A stretch of 22,146 bases of DNA from an uncultured Coriobacteriaceae bacterium (GTDB taxonomy: Bacteria > Actinomycetota > Coriobacteriia > Coriobacteriales > UMGS124), in contig UQBS01000049.1 of the NCBI GenBank assembly GCA_900539345.1, positions 1-22,146 of the forward strand, in the 5' to 3' direction. The first letter of the stretch is position 1; each line of letters begins with the position of its first letter. The position numbers and the translations under genes were made by a program. Below, one piece after another: positions 1 to 7,073 of the stretch. Under the pieces are notes generated by a model. That model saw nothing but the letters and a program-made list of their open reading frames with translations, was not told the DNA's origin and did no database searches.

Positions 1-86
1 AGGGCGTCGACGCCGTCTCCGGCGCCACCGTCACCTCCAAGGCCATCTTCACGGCTGTCGAGGACTGCCTGGCCCAGGCGAAGTAA
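1..86 (+). CDS. FMN-binding domain protein, C-terminal end only (partial)
   Basis: Only the last 27 codons are present; the first whole codon is at 3 and the stop TAA is at 84-86. The visible peptide contains DAVSGAT, matching the D-x-x-S-G-A-T flavinylation motif of FMN-binding domains (NqrC/RnfG type), in which the ApbE transferase attaches FMN to the threonine through a phosphoester bond. The domain therefore ends near the C terminus, as is usual for small secreted or membrane-anchored electron carriers. Such proteins are abundant in anaerobic Coriobacteriia, where they work in extracytoplasmic electron transfer. The rest of the gene lies to the left, so full length, signal peptide and partner reductase cannot be judged. 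The family call rests on one motif plus its position. Confidence 0.75.
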   Translation, partial: GVDAVSGATVTSKAIFTAVEDCLAQAK

Positions 87-117
87 ACGCCTTCCTTGTA
101 GGGCTTAGATGACATTC

Positions 118-155
118 GTGCGCCGACGCCCTGGTTTTTTGGGACGTCGGCGCAC
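118..155 (+). terminator. Inverted repeat between FMN-binding gene and mod permease; possible terminator or attenuator
   Basis: A perfect 11-bp inverted repeat (gtgcgccgacg at 118-128, cgtcggcgcac at 145-155) encloses a 16-base loop holding a run of six T. CCC at 129-131 and GGG at 141-143 could extend the stem past a one-base bulge. There is no clear U-tract after the right arm, only CTCGTTT, so it is not a classic intrinsic terminator. It lies 32 bases after the upstream stop and 34 bases before the mod permease start. It could end or attenuate the upstream transcript, protect an mRNA end, or be a protein-binding dyad. The repeat is seen; the role is inferred. Confidence 0.5.
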
Positions 156-178
156 CTCGTTTGCTGGGGCATTTTCTT

Positions 179-185
179 GGGAGGG
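179..185 (+). promoter_or_regulatory. Ribosome-binding site of the mod permease
   Basis: GGGAGGG lies four bases before the ATG at 190. It favours this start over an in-frame ATG at 109, which has no such site and would place the strong inverted repeat at 118-155 inside the coding region. Confidence 0.7.
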
Positions 186-189
186 AAGC

Positions 190-1734
190 ATGCCAACGAC
201 TTCCACAGGCTGTGAGGCGCCCAGCGCCCAGCGCCTGTCTTGGGTACGTGCGGTGTTTGTTGCCGCGCTCATTGCCTGCGTTGTAAGCCTGGCCGCCATA
301 CTTGTCGCACCTCGCGCCGCTTGTGCTGACGCGTCCTCGAGCGTGGGCGAGGGCCAGCAGCTGAGCGAAGGCTCGGCCGTTGACGACGAGTACGGTTTGG
401 GCATCAATGACTTCGAGCGCCGCAACAAGGGCCGCGAGGACAAGGGCGGTGCGGGCTACGTCTACCAGGTCAACGACACCGAGGCGTTCGTCGTCCTTGC
501 CGTCGGCGAGAACACGCTCGTCATGGTCCCGAAAGACGTCGCCGACGCGGTCGGTTTCAAAGCCGAGGACCAAGGCTACGTCGATGCCTTTATGGCCATG
601 GTGGCCGAGCTTGACGAAGCCGCTTCGAAAGGCGGCACGCTTGTCGGCAACCTCAAGGGTGACGTGCAAGTTTCCATCGGCGAGCAGGAGGTGCAGTTCG
701 GCGACGTCACCGTCAGGCGCGACGTCTCCATCGGCGAGGGCGACAAGGCCCGCCTGTATGTGACCCTCACGCGCACTGACGGCCAGGCCAACAACACCGA
801 CGCCGTCCTGTGTGACTACGGTCACCTCGTCGCGAACTCCGCCGTTGTCACCGAGGCCATTCCCACCTGGTGGGAAAGCCTTTGCGCTTTCCTCTCAACC
901 ATCGACTACCGCCCGCTGTGGGTCTCTCTCAAGACAAGCGGCGTCGCGCTCGTCATCGTCTTCATCTGTGGCCTTCTCGCCGCTTGGAAGTCGCTCGGTG
1001 TCAAGAGCCGCTGGCAGGGAATCGTCGACACGCTCTTCACCATTCCCATGGTGCTGCCTCCCACGGTGTGCGGCTTCTTGTTGCTCCTGCTGTTCGGCAA
1101 CGCCTCGCCTGTCGGTCAGTGGCTCATGCAGCACGGCGTGAAGCTCGTGTTCTCCTGGCCTGCCACGGTCATTGCGGCCACGGTCGTGGCGTTTCCGCTC
1201 ATGTACCGCACGGCGCGCGGCGCATTCGAGGCGCTCGACCCCAACATGCTCGATGCCGCCCGCACGTTGGGGTGGTCTGAGCGCCGTATCTTCTACCGCC
1301 TCATGATCCCCAACGCCTGGCCCTCCATCGCCGCAGGTACAGTGCTTGCCTTCGCCCGTGCCATGGGCGAGTTCGGTGCGACGCTCTTCTGCGCCGGCAA
1401 CTATGCGGGTATCACTCAGACCATGCCTATCGCCATCTACTTCCAGTGGATGGGCGGTAACACCGACGTGGCAATCTTCTGGGTCATCGTGGTCATCTTC
1501 ATCTCATTCCTCGTCATCCTCTTCATCAACGTCTACACCGCTCATTCCCAGCGTTATCGCAAGGGCGGTCTTACGCGTGCTGAGCTCAAGATGCTCAAGA
1601 AGCAGGGCAAACTTGCAGGTGAGGACTGCGAGGGTGCCAACGACGACCAGTCGTTCTCCGGTATTCACACTGCCGACGCCGAGTCGCTTTTCGAGCGAGT
1701 TTCGTCGGATGCACAAGACAAGGCGAGGGGATAA
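190..1734 (+). CDS. modB: Molybdate/tungstate-type ABC transporter permease with extra extracytoplasmic N-terminal domain
   Basis: This 514-residue protein has two parts. Residues 18-45 are a hydrophobic segment ending in an alanine-rich stretch, like a signal peptide or first membrane anchor. Residues 46-225 form a polar, probably beta-rich extracytoplasmic region I do not recognise. Residues 245-450 are a typical ABC permease with about five to six membrane spans and the cytoplasmic EAA loop near 345-361 (EALDPNMLDAARTLG), which docks on the ATPase. The IPMVLPPTVCGF and MGEFGAT stretches are typical of ModB/CysT-type oxyanion permeases. A charged tail of about 60 residues follows. Usual ModB is about 220-270 residues, so this is roughly twice normal length. 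The ATPase gene starts 2 bases after the stop, so the two are one operon. Molybdate is favoured over tungstate or sulfate because moaA and moaC are nearby, but specificity is inferred. No substrate-binding protein is visible; it may lie left of the window. Confidence 0.8.
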   Translation: MPTTSTGCEAPSAQRLSWVRAVFVAALIACVVSLAAILVAPRAACADASSSVGEGQQLSEGSAVDDEYGLGINDFERRNKGREDKGGAGYVYQVNDTEAFVVLAVGENTLVMVPKDVADAVGFKAEDQGYVDAFMAMVAELDEAASKGGTLVGNLKGDVQVSIGEQEVQFGDVTVRRDVSIGEGDKARLYVTLTRTDGQANNTDAVLCDYGHLVANSAVVTEAIPTWWESLCAFLSTIDYRPLWVSLKTSGVALVIVFICGLLAAWKSLGVKSRWQGIVDTLFTIPMVLPPTVCGFLLLLLFGNASPVGQWLMQHGVKLVFSWPATVIAATVVAFPLMYRTARGAFEALDPNMLDAARTLGWSERRIFYRLMIPNAWPSIAAGTVLAFARAMGEFGATLFCAGNYAGITQTMPIAIYFQWMGGNTDVAIFWVIVVIFISFLVILFINVYTAHSQRYRKGGLTRAELKMLKKQGKLAGEDCEGANDDQSFSGIHTADAESLFERVSSDAQDKARG

Positions 1735-1736
1735 CC

Positions 1737-2804
1737 ATGAGCCTGTATGTCGACATCAAAAAGAAGCTCACAGCGTTCGACCTCGACGTTCACATCGAGG
1801 CGGGCGAGGAGCGCCTGGGACTTCTGGGAGCCTCCGGTTGCGGCAAGAGCCTCACTATGCGCTGCATCGCCGGCGTCGAGACGCCCGACGAGGGACGCAT
1901 CGTTGTGAACGACCGCGTCTTCTTCGATTCCGAGCGTGGCATCAACCTCTCCCCGCAGGAGCGCAAGACTGCCTACCTCTTCCAGAACTACCAGCTTTTC
2001 CCCAACCTGTCGGTAGAGCAGAACGTGCAGGCCGGCATGCCCAAGACGCTCTCCAAGCAGGAGCGCCACGAGGCGGCTATCAGCGCGCTCTCCATCTTCT
2101 CCATGGAGAAGTTCGCCCAGCGCTATCCGGGGCGTCTCTCCGGTGGCCAGCAGCAGCGCGTGGCGCTTGCACGCATGATTGCGGCGCGTCCCGGAATCTT
2201 CATGTTCGACGAGCCGTTTTCCGCCCTTGACTCCTACCTCAAGAGCTCGCTTGAGCAGACCTTGCTTGACATGCTCGACCTCGTGAAGACCACGGTGCTC
2301 TACGTGAGCCACGACATCGACGAGTCGTTCAGGTTCTGTGACCGCATCTGCGTCATTTCCGACGGCCACGTGGCCGAGATCGGTCTCACCAAGCAGATTG
2401 TGGGCGACCCGCACACGCTTGCCGCCGTGAAGCTCTCGGGCTGCAAGAACATCTCGGCGGCGCGCAAGGTGGCCGAGGGCGTTGTCGAGGCCATGGACTG
2501 GGGCATGACGTTCCATACGAACAAGACCATCCCCGACGACCTTGCCTACCTGGGAATTCGTGCTTTCTACGTCCATCCGGCCGATGCCGAGAAGGCCGGC
2601 GGCAAGAACGCCTACCAGCTCCAGGTGCACCGCACAAGTGACTCGCGCTTCGAGCGTTCCGTGATGCTCAAGACCCCCGAGGGCGGCAAGCTCATCCAGT
2701 GGAAGGTCGACAAGCTCCAGGTGCCCGAGGACCAGCTTCCCAAGGCAGGCGACGTGATCAACCTGCACTTCGACGCCGACAAGCTGTACCTGGTGAGGGT
2801 GTAG
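1737..2804 (+). CDS. modC: Molybdate/tungstate-type ABC transporter ATP-binding protein
   Basis: This 355-residue ABC ATPase powers the adjacent permease at the inner face of the membrane. Visible motifs are Walker A GASGCGKS (31-38), the Q-loop LFQNYQ (81-86), signature LSGGQQQR (134-141), Walker B IFMFDEP (154-160), the D-loop ALD and the switch histidine in YVSHD (189-193). Residues from about 235 on form an accessory domain (GCKNISAARKV, later a beta-rich end) in the position of the molybdate-binding TOBE region of ModC. It does not look like the standard paired Mop repeats, so oxyanion sensing there is uncertain. The ATG follows the permease stop by 2 bases, with the purine-rich GGCGAGGGGATAACC before it, which suggests translational coupling. 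It ends 28 bases before a strong terminator hairpin. Confidence 0.85.
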   Translation: MSLYVDIKKKLTAFDLDVHIEAGEERLGLLGASGCGKSLTMRCIAGVETPDEGRIVVNDRVFFDSERGINLSPQERKTAYLFQNYQLFPNLSVEQNVQAGMPKTLSKQERHEAAISALSIFSMEKFAQRYPGRLSGGQQQRVALARMIAARPGIFMFDEPFSALDSYLKSSLEQTLLDMLDLVKTTVLYVSHDIDESFRFCDRICVISDGHVAEIGLTKQIVGDPHTLAAVKLSGCKNISAARKVAEGVVEAMDWGMTFHTNKTIPDDLAYLGIRAFYVHPADAEKAGGKNAYQLQVHRTSDSRFERSVMLKTPEGGKLIQWKVDKLQVPEDQLPKAGDVINLHFDADKLYLVRV

Positions 2805-2832
2805 GGACGTCCCACACATCCCGTCGCACAAG

Positions 2833-2879
2833 AAAGGGCGGGCGCACGAGCTGGAACACCAGCCGCGCGCCCGCCCTTT
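2833..2879. terminator. Bidirectional terminator between modC and uvrB
   Basis: A perfect 13-bp stem pairs AAAGGGCGGGCGC (2833-2845) with GCGCCCGCCCTTT (2867-2879) around a 21-base loop. The A-rich left edge and T-rich right edge give a short U-run in either direction. It sits in the 98-base gap between two convergent genes, which is where a shared terminator is expected. Confidence 0.85.
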
Positions 2880-2902
2880 GCGTGCCCGAAGGGGGAGGGG
2901 CC

Positions 2903-5083
2903 TCAGTGCTTGGCGTGCTTGTTGAAGCGCTTGGCCGTGCCTGTGGCGCCCATGCCGGCCGACTTGCGCGCGCTTGACTTCAGGGCGCGCATGACGTCGT
3001 CTTCCTCGCTGCCCTCGATTTGGGCCTTGAGACGCACGAGCTGGTCGCGCAGGCGCGCGGCTTCCTCGAAGTCAAGCTTCTCGCTCGCGGCGCGCATGTC
3101 GTCCTCGATGGAGGCCATGATGTGGGCGAGCTCGTCTTTGGGCAGGCTCGAGAGCTCCTCAGCCACCGTCTGCGACAGGCTCTCGTCGGCGCCGCCGCCA
3201 GCCTCGGCGCCGATGAAGCTTGTGATGTCGGTAATCGCCTTTTGCACGCTGCGCGGCTCGATGCCGTGCTCCTCGTTGTACTTCTCCTGCAGGGCGCGGC
3301 GGCGCTGCGTCTCGTCGATGGCGACGCGCATGGAGTCGGTGATGGTGTCGGCGTACATGATGACCTTGCCGCTCACGTTGCGGGCCGCGCGGCCCATCGT
3401 CTGGATGAGCGAGCGCCGGTTGCGCAGGAATCCCTCTTTGTCCGCGTCGAGGATGGCAACGAGGCTCACCTCGGGGATGTCGAGGCCCTCGCGCAGCAGG
3501 TTGATGCCCACGAGGATGTCGAGTGCGCCGCTGCGCAGCTTGCGGATGATCTCCACGCGGTCCATCGTCGCGGTGTCGGAGTGCATGTAGGCCACCTTGA
3601 AGCCCTCGTCGAGCAGGTGGTCGGTGAGGTTCTCGGCCATGCGCTTCGTGAGCGTCGTCACGAGCACGCGCTCGTGGCGGGCGGCGTGCTCGCGGCACTC
3701 GGAGATGAGGTCGTCGATCTGCCCGCGGATGGGTCGCACGTCGATCTTGGGGTCGAGCAGGCCCGTGGGTCGGATGATCTGCTCCACGGGTTCGGGGCAC
3801 ACGCGCTCCTCGAAGTCGCCGGGCGTGGCGCTCACGAAGACGAACTGCGGGATGCGCGCCTCGAACTCGTCGAAGCGCAGGGGCCTGTTGTCCAGGGCGC
3901 TCGGCAGGCGGAACCCGTGCTCGATAAGCGAGATCTTGCGGGAACGGTCGCCCTCGTGCATGCCGCGTACCTGGGGCAGCGTCACGTGCGACTCGTCGAC
4001 GATGCACAGCATGTCTTTGGGGAAGTAGTCGATGAGCGTGTAGGGTGCCTCGCCGGGGGCGCGGCCGTCGAGGTGGCGCGAGTAGTTCTCGATGCCCGAG
4101 CAGAAGCCCATGGTCTGGAGGGCCTCCAGGTCGTAGTCGGTGCGCTGCTGCAGGCGTTGGGCCTCCAGAAGCTTGCCGGCCTCCTTGAACTCGGCCACGC
4201 GGGCGGCCTCCTCCTCGGCGATGGTCTGCAAGGCGCGGTTGAGCTTGGGGCGCTCGGTGACGTAGTGCGAGGCCGGCCAGATGGGAACGGCGTCAAAGGA
4301 GTTGAGAACCTCGCCTGTGACCTCGTCAACCTCGTAGATGCCCTCGACCTCGTCGCCGAAGAACTCAATGCGCACGGGGTGCTCGGCATAGGGAGGGAAC
4401 ACGTCCACCACGTCGCCGCGCACGCGGAAGGTGCCTCGGTGCAGGTCGTAGTCGTCGCGGTCGTAGAGGATGTCGATGAGCGAGTACACGAAGTCGTCGC
4501 GGTCAAGCGGGGTGTCCTTGCGCACGTTGGGCGCCATGCCCGCGTAGTCCTCGGGGCTGCCGATGCCGTAGATGCAGCTCACCGAGGCGACTACGATGAC
4601 GTCCCTGCGGCTGAGCAGGTCGGCAGTGGCCTGGTGGCGCAGCTTTTCGATGTCCTCGTTAATCGAGGAATCCTTCTCGATGTAGGTGTCGGTGGAGGGG
4701 ATGTACGCCTCGGGCTGGTAGTAGTCGTAGTAGGAGACGAAGTACACCACCGCGTTGTTCGGGAAGAACTCGCGCAGCTCGCTTGCCACCTGGGCGGCAA
4801 GCGTCTTGTTGGGCTCGAGGATGAGTGTCGGCTTGCCGACGGCCTCAATGGTCTTGGCCATGGTGAATGTCTTGCCTGAGCCCGTGACGCCCAGAAGCGT
4901 TTGGTAACGCTTGCCCTCGCGGATGCCTTGGCTGAGCTTCTCGATGGCTTGGGGCTGGTCGCCGCAGGGCTCGAAAGGGGAGACGACCTTGAACTCGACT
5001 TCCTCGCCTTCCTGGCCGAACCTTTTGAGCTCTCCGCCGAAATGGCGCCGCCCTTGCTCGTTTGTGGTCGTTTTGTCGTCCAT
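2903..5083 (-). CDS. uvrB: Excinuclease ABC subunit B (UvrB)
   Basis: UvrB is the damage-verifying helicase-like subunit of nucleotide excision repair. It is loaded by UvrA and then recruits UvrC for incision. The protein has 726 residues from the chosen start, slightly longer than the usual 660-700 because of about 30 extra N-terminal residues before the conserved FKVVSPFEPCGDQPQAI. Motifs seen are Walker A GVTGSGKT (65-72), the YYDYYQPEAY region of the DNA-threading beta-hairpin, the DESH box, the helicase motif VFVSATPGD, QTMGRAARN, and a C-terminal UVR domain (KLDFEEAARLRDQL) that binds UvrC. I chose the ATG at 5083 because AGGTGG lies five bases upstream. In-frame ATGs at 5122 and 5155 lack a comparable site. 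It faces modC across a shared terminator and is divergent from moaA. No obvious LexA-type GAAC-N4-GTTC box was seen upstream. Confidence 0.95.
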   Translation of the reverse strand: MDDKTTTNEQGRRHFGGELKRFGQEGEEVEFKVVSPFEPCGDQPQAIEKLSQGIREGKRYQTLLGVTGSGKTFTMAKTIEAVGKPTLILEPNKTLAAQVASELREFFPNNAVVYFVSYYDYYQPEAYIPSTDTYIEKDSSINEDIEKLRHQATADLLSRRDVIVVASVSCIYGIGSPEDYAGMAPNVRKDTPLDRDDFVYSLIDILYDRDDYDLHRGTFRVRGDVVDVFPPYAEHPVRIEFFGDEVEGIYEVDEVTGEVLNSFDAVPIWPASHYVTERPKLNRALQTIAEEEAARVAEFKEAGKLLEAQRLQQRTDYDLEALQTMGFCSGIENYSRHLDGRAPGEAPYTLIDYFPKDMLCIVDESHVTLPQVRGMHEGDRSRKISLIEHGFRLPSALDNRPLRFDEFEARIPQFVFVSATPGDFEERVCPEPVEQIIRPTGLLDPKIDVRPIRGQIDDLISECREHAARHERVLVTTLTKRMAENLTDHLLDEGFKVAYMHSDTATMDRVEIIRKLRSGALDILVGINLLREGLDIPEVSLVAILDADKEGFLRNRRSLIQTMGRAARNVSGKVIMYADTITDSMRVAIDETQRRRALQEKYNEEHGIEPRSVQKAITDITSFIGAEAGGGADESLSQTVAEELSSLPKDELAHIMASIEDDMRAASEKLDFEEAARLRDQLVRLKAQIEGSEEDDVMRALKSSARKSAGMGATGTAKRFNKHAKH

Positions 5084-5088
5084 TTGCG

Positions 5089-5094
5089 CCACCT
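5089..5094 (-). promoter_or_regulatory. Ribosome-binding site that decides the uvrB start
   Basis: Read on the minus strand this is AGGTGG, five bases before the ATG at 5083. It supports that start over the two longer in-frame alternatives at 5122 and 5155. Confidence 0.65.
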
Positions 5095-5151
5095 GTTGGT
5101 ATAAAGTGTCTCTCGTTGCCATGTTGCGCGTTTGTTTCCGCGGCCGTGCCT

Positions 5152-5169
5152 GCACCGTTTGCGCGGTGC
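5152..5169. repeat. Small inverted repeat in the uvrB-moaA divergent promoter region
   Basis: GCACCG (5152-5157) and CGGTGC (5164-5169) form a perfect 6-bp dyad with a 6-base centre. It lies in the 158-base gap between uvrB and moaA, where promoters for both should be. No T-tract follows, so it is more likely an operator-type dyad or chance than a terminator. I found no convincing -35/-10 pair for either gene. Confidence 0.3.
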
Positions 5170-5228
5170 TCTATCATGCTGTGGCCGGTCTAATGGTACA
5201 CCGTGCTTATCATCCACGGCATCCCATC

Positions 5229-5236
5229 AGGAGAGG
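5229..5236 (+). promoter_or_regulatory. Ribosome-binding site that decides the moaA start
   Basis: AGGAGAGG ends five bases before the ATG at 5242. It favours that start over an in-frame start at 5203, which lacks a comparable site. Confidence 0.75.
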
Positions 5237-5241
5237 TTTCA

Positions 5242-6324
5242 ATGCAGAACACGTCGCTCGACCATGTCGCCCATCAGCTGGCGAACAAAGACGCCTGCGG
5301 GCGCACGATAGATTACATGCGGATTGCCATCACCGACAGGTGCAACTACCGCTGCGTCTATTGCATGCCCGCCTCGGGCGTACCCGACAAGGGCCATTGC
5401 GAGATCATGAGCTTCGAGGAAATCGAGCGCTTCGTCTCCATCGCGGCTGGCTATGGCATCCGCCACCTGCGCCTGACAGGAGGTGAGCCGCTCGCGCGCA
5501 AGGGGTGCGCCGAGCTGGCTTCGCGCCTTATGGCGATCGATGGCATCGAGGACATCGCCATCACCACCAACGGCGCGCTTCTCCCTCGCTTTGCCCATGA
5601 CCTGCGCGCCGCCGGTGTCAGTCGTGTCAACATTTCGCTCGACACCCTCGACCCGGCAAAGTTCGCCGCCGTCACGCGCATCGGCTCGATTGACGACGTG
5701 CTGCGCGGTATCGACGCCGTCCTTGAGGAGGGTTTCAAGACCGTCAAGATCAATACCGTTGCGGTAAGGGCGCTTGACCAGGATTTCTTCGGCATCACCG
5801 AGCTCGGCCGCGACAGGCCCATCCATGTGCGCTTCATCGAGTACATGCCCATCGGCGACGACGAGACCATCCCGAAGAACATCCCCGAGGAGGAAAGCGC
5901 CCTCTTCAAGGACGTGTCGGCATGGGACCGCTCCGACACGATTCCCACTGACGAGCTGCGCCGCATCGTGAGCGAGGCTGGCGAGCGCGCCGGAGTGGGC
6001 CCTCTCATCGCCTGCGCCAAGGACCGTCCCGAGGGCCATGGTCCCGCCCAGTACTGGAAGTTCGAGGGCTTCAAGGGCACGGTGGGCTTCATCAGTGCCA
6101 TGAGCAGCCACTTCTGCTCGCAGTGCAACCGCCTGCGCCTCACGGCCGACGGCAACCTGCGCCCATGCCTGTTCTCCGACCTGGAGTACCCCGTGCTGCC
6201 TGCTCTGCGTGCCCACGACGACGACGCCGTGCGCGCGGCCTTTGAGGCGGCGCTTCGCAACAAGCCCGACAAGCACAAGTCAAACGACGGAACCGAGAGG
6301 TTCATGTCTCAAATCGGAGGTTGA
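5242..6324 (+). CDS. moaA: GTP 3',8-cyclase (MoaA), molybdopterin biosynthesis
   Basis: This radical-SAM enzyme converts GTP to 3',8-cyclo-7,8-dihydro-GTP, the first step of molybdenum cofactor synthesis, in the cytoplasm. The 360-residue length is close to the usual 320-370. The N-terminal radical-SAM cluster is C34-x3-C38-x2-C41 (CNYRCVYC), followed by the GGEP motif that contacts S-adenosylmethionine. The C-terminal substrate-binding cluster is C292-x2-C295-x13-C309, and the protein ends in the Gly-Gly tail needed for catalysis in characterised MoaA. About 40 residues (near 208-245) rich in acidic residues appear inserted compared with short MoaA proteins. moaC starts 5 bases downstream, so the two are co-transcribed. 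The start at 5242 is set by a strong ribosome-binding site. Confidence 0.95.
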   Translation: MQNTSLDHVAHQLANKDACGRTIDYMRIAITDRCNYRCVYCMPASGVPDKGHCEIMSFEEIERFVSIAAGYGIRHLRLTGGEPLARKGCAELASRLMAIDGIEDIAITTNGALLPRFAHDLRAAGVSRVNISLDTLDPAKFAAVTRIGSIDDVLRGIDAVLEEGFKTVKINTVAVRALDQDFFGITELGRDRPIHVRFIEYMPIGDDETIPKNIPEEESALFKDVSAWDRSDTIPTDELRRIVSEAGERAGVGPLIACAKDRPEGHGPAQYWKFEGFKGTVGFISAMSSHFCSQCNRLRLTADGNLRPCLFSDLEYPVLPALRAHDDDAVRAAFEAALRNKPDKHKSNDGTERFMSQIGG

Positions 6325-6329
6325 TACCT

Positions 6330-6860
6330 ATGGCAGAGAACCAAGAGATGCCCCGCGACGCGTACCGTGACGAGCTCACCCACGTCGACGAGAAGGGCGA
6401 CGTGCGCATGGTGGACGTGTCCGACAAGGCGGTGACCAAGCGCGAGGCCGTGGCCGAGGGCACCATCCTCATGCACCCCGAGACCCAGGCCATGGTGCTT
6501 GAGGACCGTGCCAAGAAGGGCGACGTCCTGGCATGTGCCCGCGTGGCCGGCATCATGGCCGCGAAGCGCACGAGCGACCTTATCCCGATGTGCCACCCGC
6601 TGCCGCTCACGAAGGCCAAGGTCGAGATCGAGCCCGTCGAGGCGGGGGAGCGCGCCGACGGCCGCGTGGGCTTCCATGTGGTCACCACCACGGGTGTGAC
6701 CGGCGTCACGGGCATCGAGATGGAGGCCCTCACCGCCGCCAGCGTCGCCTGTCTCACCATCTACGACATGTGCAAGGCCGTGGACCGCGGCATGGAGATC
6801 GTCGACGTGCGCTTGCTGCGCAAAGAGGGCGGCCGTTCGGGTCTATGGGAGCGCGCGTAG
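6330..6860 (+). CDS. moaC: Cyclic pyranopterin monophosphate synthase (MoaC)
   Basis: MoaC rearranges the MoaA product into cyclic pyranopterin monophosphate, so this pair completes the first stage of molybdopterin synthesis. The protein has 176 residues, near the family norm of about 160. Recognisable blocks are MVDVSDKAVTKREAVA (27-42), KKGDVLACARVAGIMAAKRT (62-81), the CHP motif (88-90), the GVTGVTGIEMEALTAAS core (122-138) and DMCKAVDRGM (146-155), which carries conserved active-site lysine and arginine residues. The ATG at 6330 has GGAGG (6316-6320) nine bases upstream, overlapping the end of moaA. An in-frame TTG at 6321 overlaps the moaA stop and is less likely. No moaB, moaE, moeA or mobA gene is in the window. 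Confidence 0.95.
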   Translation: MAENQEMPRDAYRDELTHVDEKGDVRMVDVSDKAVTKREAVAEGTILMHPETQAMVLEDRAKKGDVLACARVAGIMAAKRTSDLIPMCHPLPLTKAKVEIEPVEAGERADGRVGFHVVTTTGVTGVTGIEMEALTAASVACLTIYDMCKAVDRGMEIVDVRLLRKEGGRSGLWERA

Positions 6861-6878
6861 CCCCTCAATTTCAAAGAG

Positions 6879-6920
6879 GCGCGGCGGCTGCGCGACGTGT
6901 TGGCTTGTGCGCTGCCGCGC
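6879..6920 (+). repeat. GC-rich inverted repeat after moaC
   Basis: GCGCGGCGGC (6879-6888) can pair with GCTGCCGCGC (6911-6920), ten pairs including one G-U, around a 22-base loop. It begins 18 bases after the moaC stop. No T-tract follows, so a simple intrinsic terminator is unlikely. It may be a Rho-type pause, a 3'-end stabiliser or a coincidence of high GC content. Confidence 0.35.
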
Positions 6921-7009
6921 ACGGCGATTGCACGACGCGCAACCCGGCGCCTTTGCCGTTTCTGGCACCGTTCGCACCAAATCATAGCGACTTTAGGGGA
7001 TTAGACTTC

Positions 7010-7044
7010 CCAGGGCGGCAAAGTTGGAGTACTCTAAGCCCTGG
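7010..7044 (+). promoter_or_regulatory. Nested dyads upstream of the mrp-type gene
   Basis: Two symmetric elements lie 30-64 bases before the mrp start. CCAGGGC (7010-7016) and GCCCTGG (7038-7044) form a perfect 7-bp outer dyad. Inside it is the 8-base palindrome GAGTACTC (7027-7034). Nested dyads in a promoter-proximal position look like an operator or a leader hairpin, but I found no convincing -35/-10 pair to anchor them. Confidence 0.4.
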
Positions 7045-7073
7045 CGTTATCCCCAAGGAGAGGACAAGGTTTT

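Noticed and set aside
109..189. Upstream in-frame ATG giving a longer mod permease
   Set aside because: It has no ribosome-binding site and would translate through the strong inverted repeat at 118-155; the ATG at 190 has GGGAGGG and begins just before a hydrophobic segment.
1665..2831. Minus-strand open frame of 388 codons opposite modC
   Set aside because: It overlaps an ATPase with all ABC motifs, and its composition is typical of an antisense shadow.
3020..4879. Long plus-strand open frame opposite uvrB
   Set aside because: It is antisense to a clear, full-length UvrB and its low-complexity V/H/L/A/D-rich protein resembles no family; long antisense frames are common in GC-rich genes.
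5084..5241. SOS (LexA) box for uvrB
   Set aside because: I searched for GAAC-N4-GTTC-like dyads in the uvrB-moaA gap and before uvrA and found none. A lineage-specific LexA motif cannot be excluded.
6861..7073. tRNA or other stable RNA gene after moaC
   Set aside because: No cloverleaf, anticodon stem or TTCGA-type T-loop could be assembled; only isolated stems are present.
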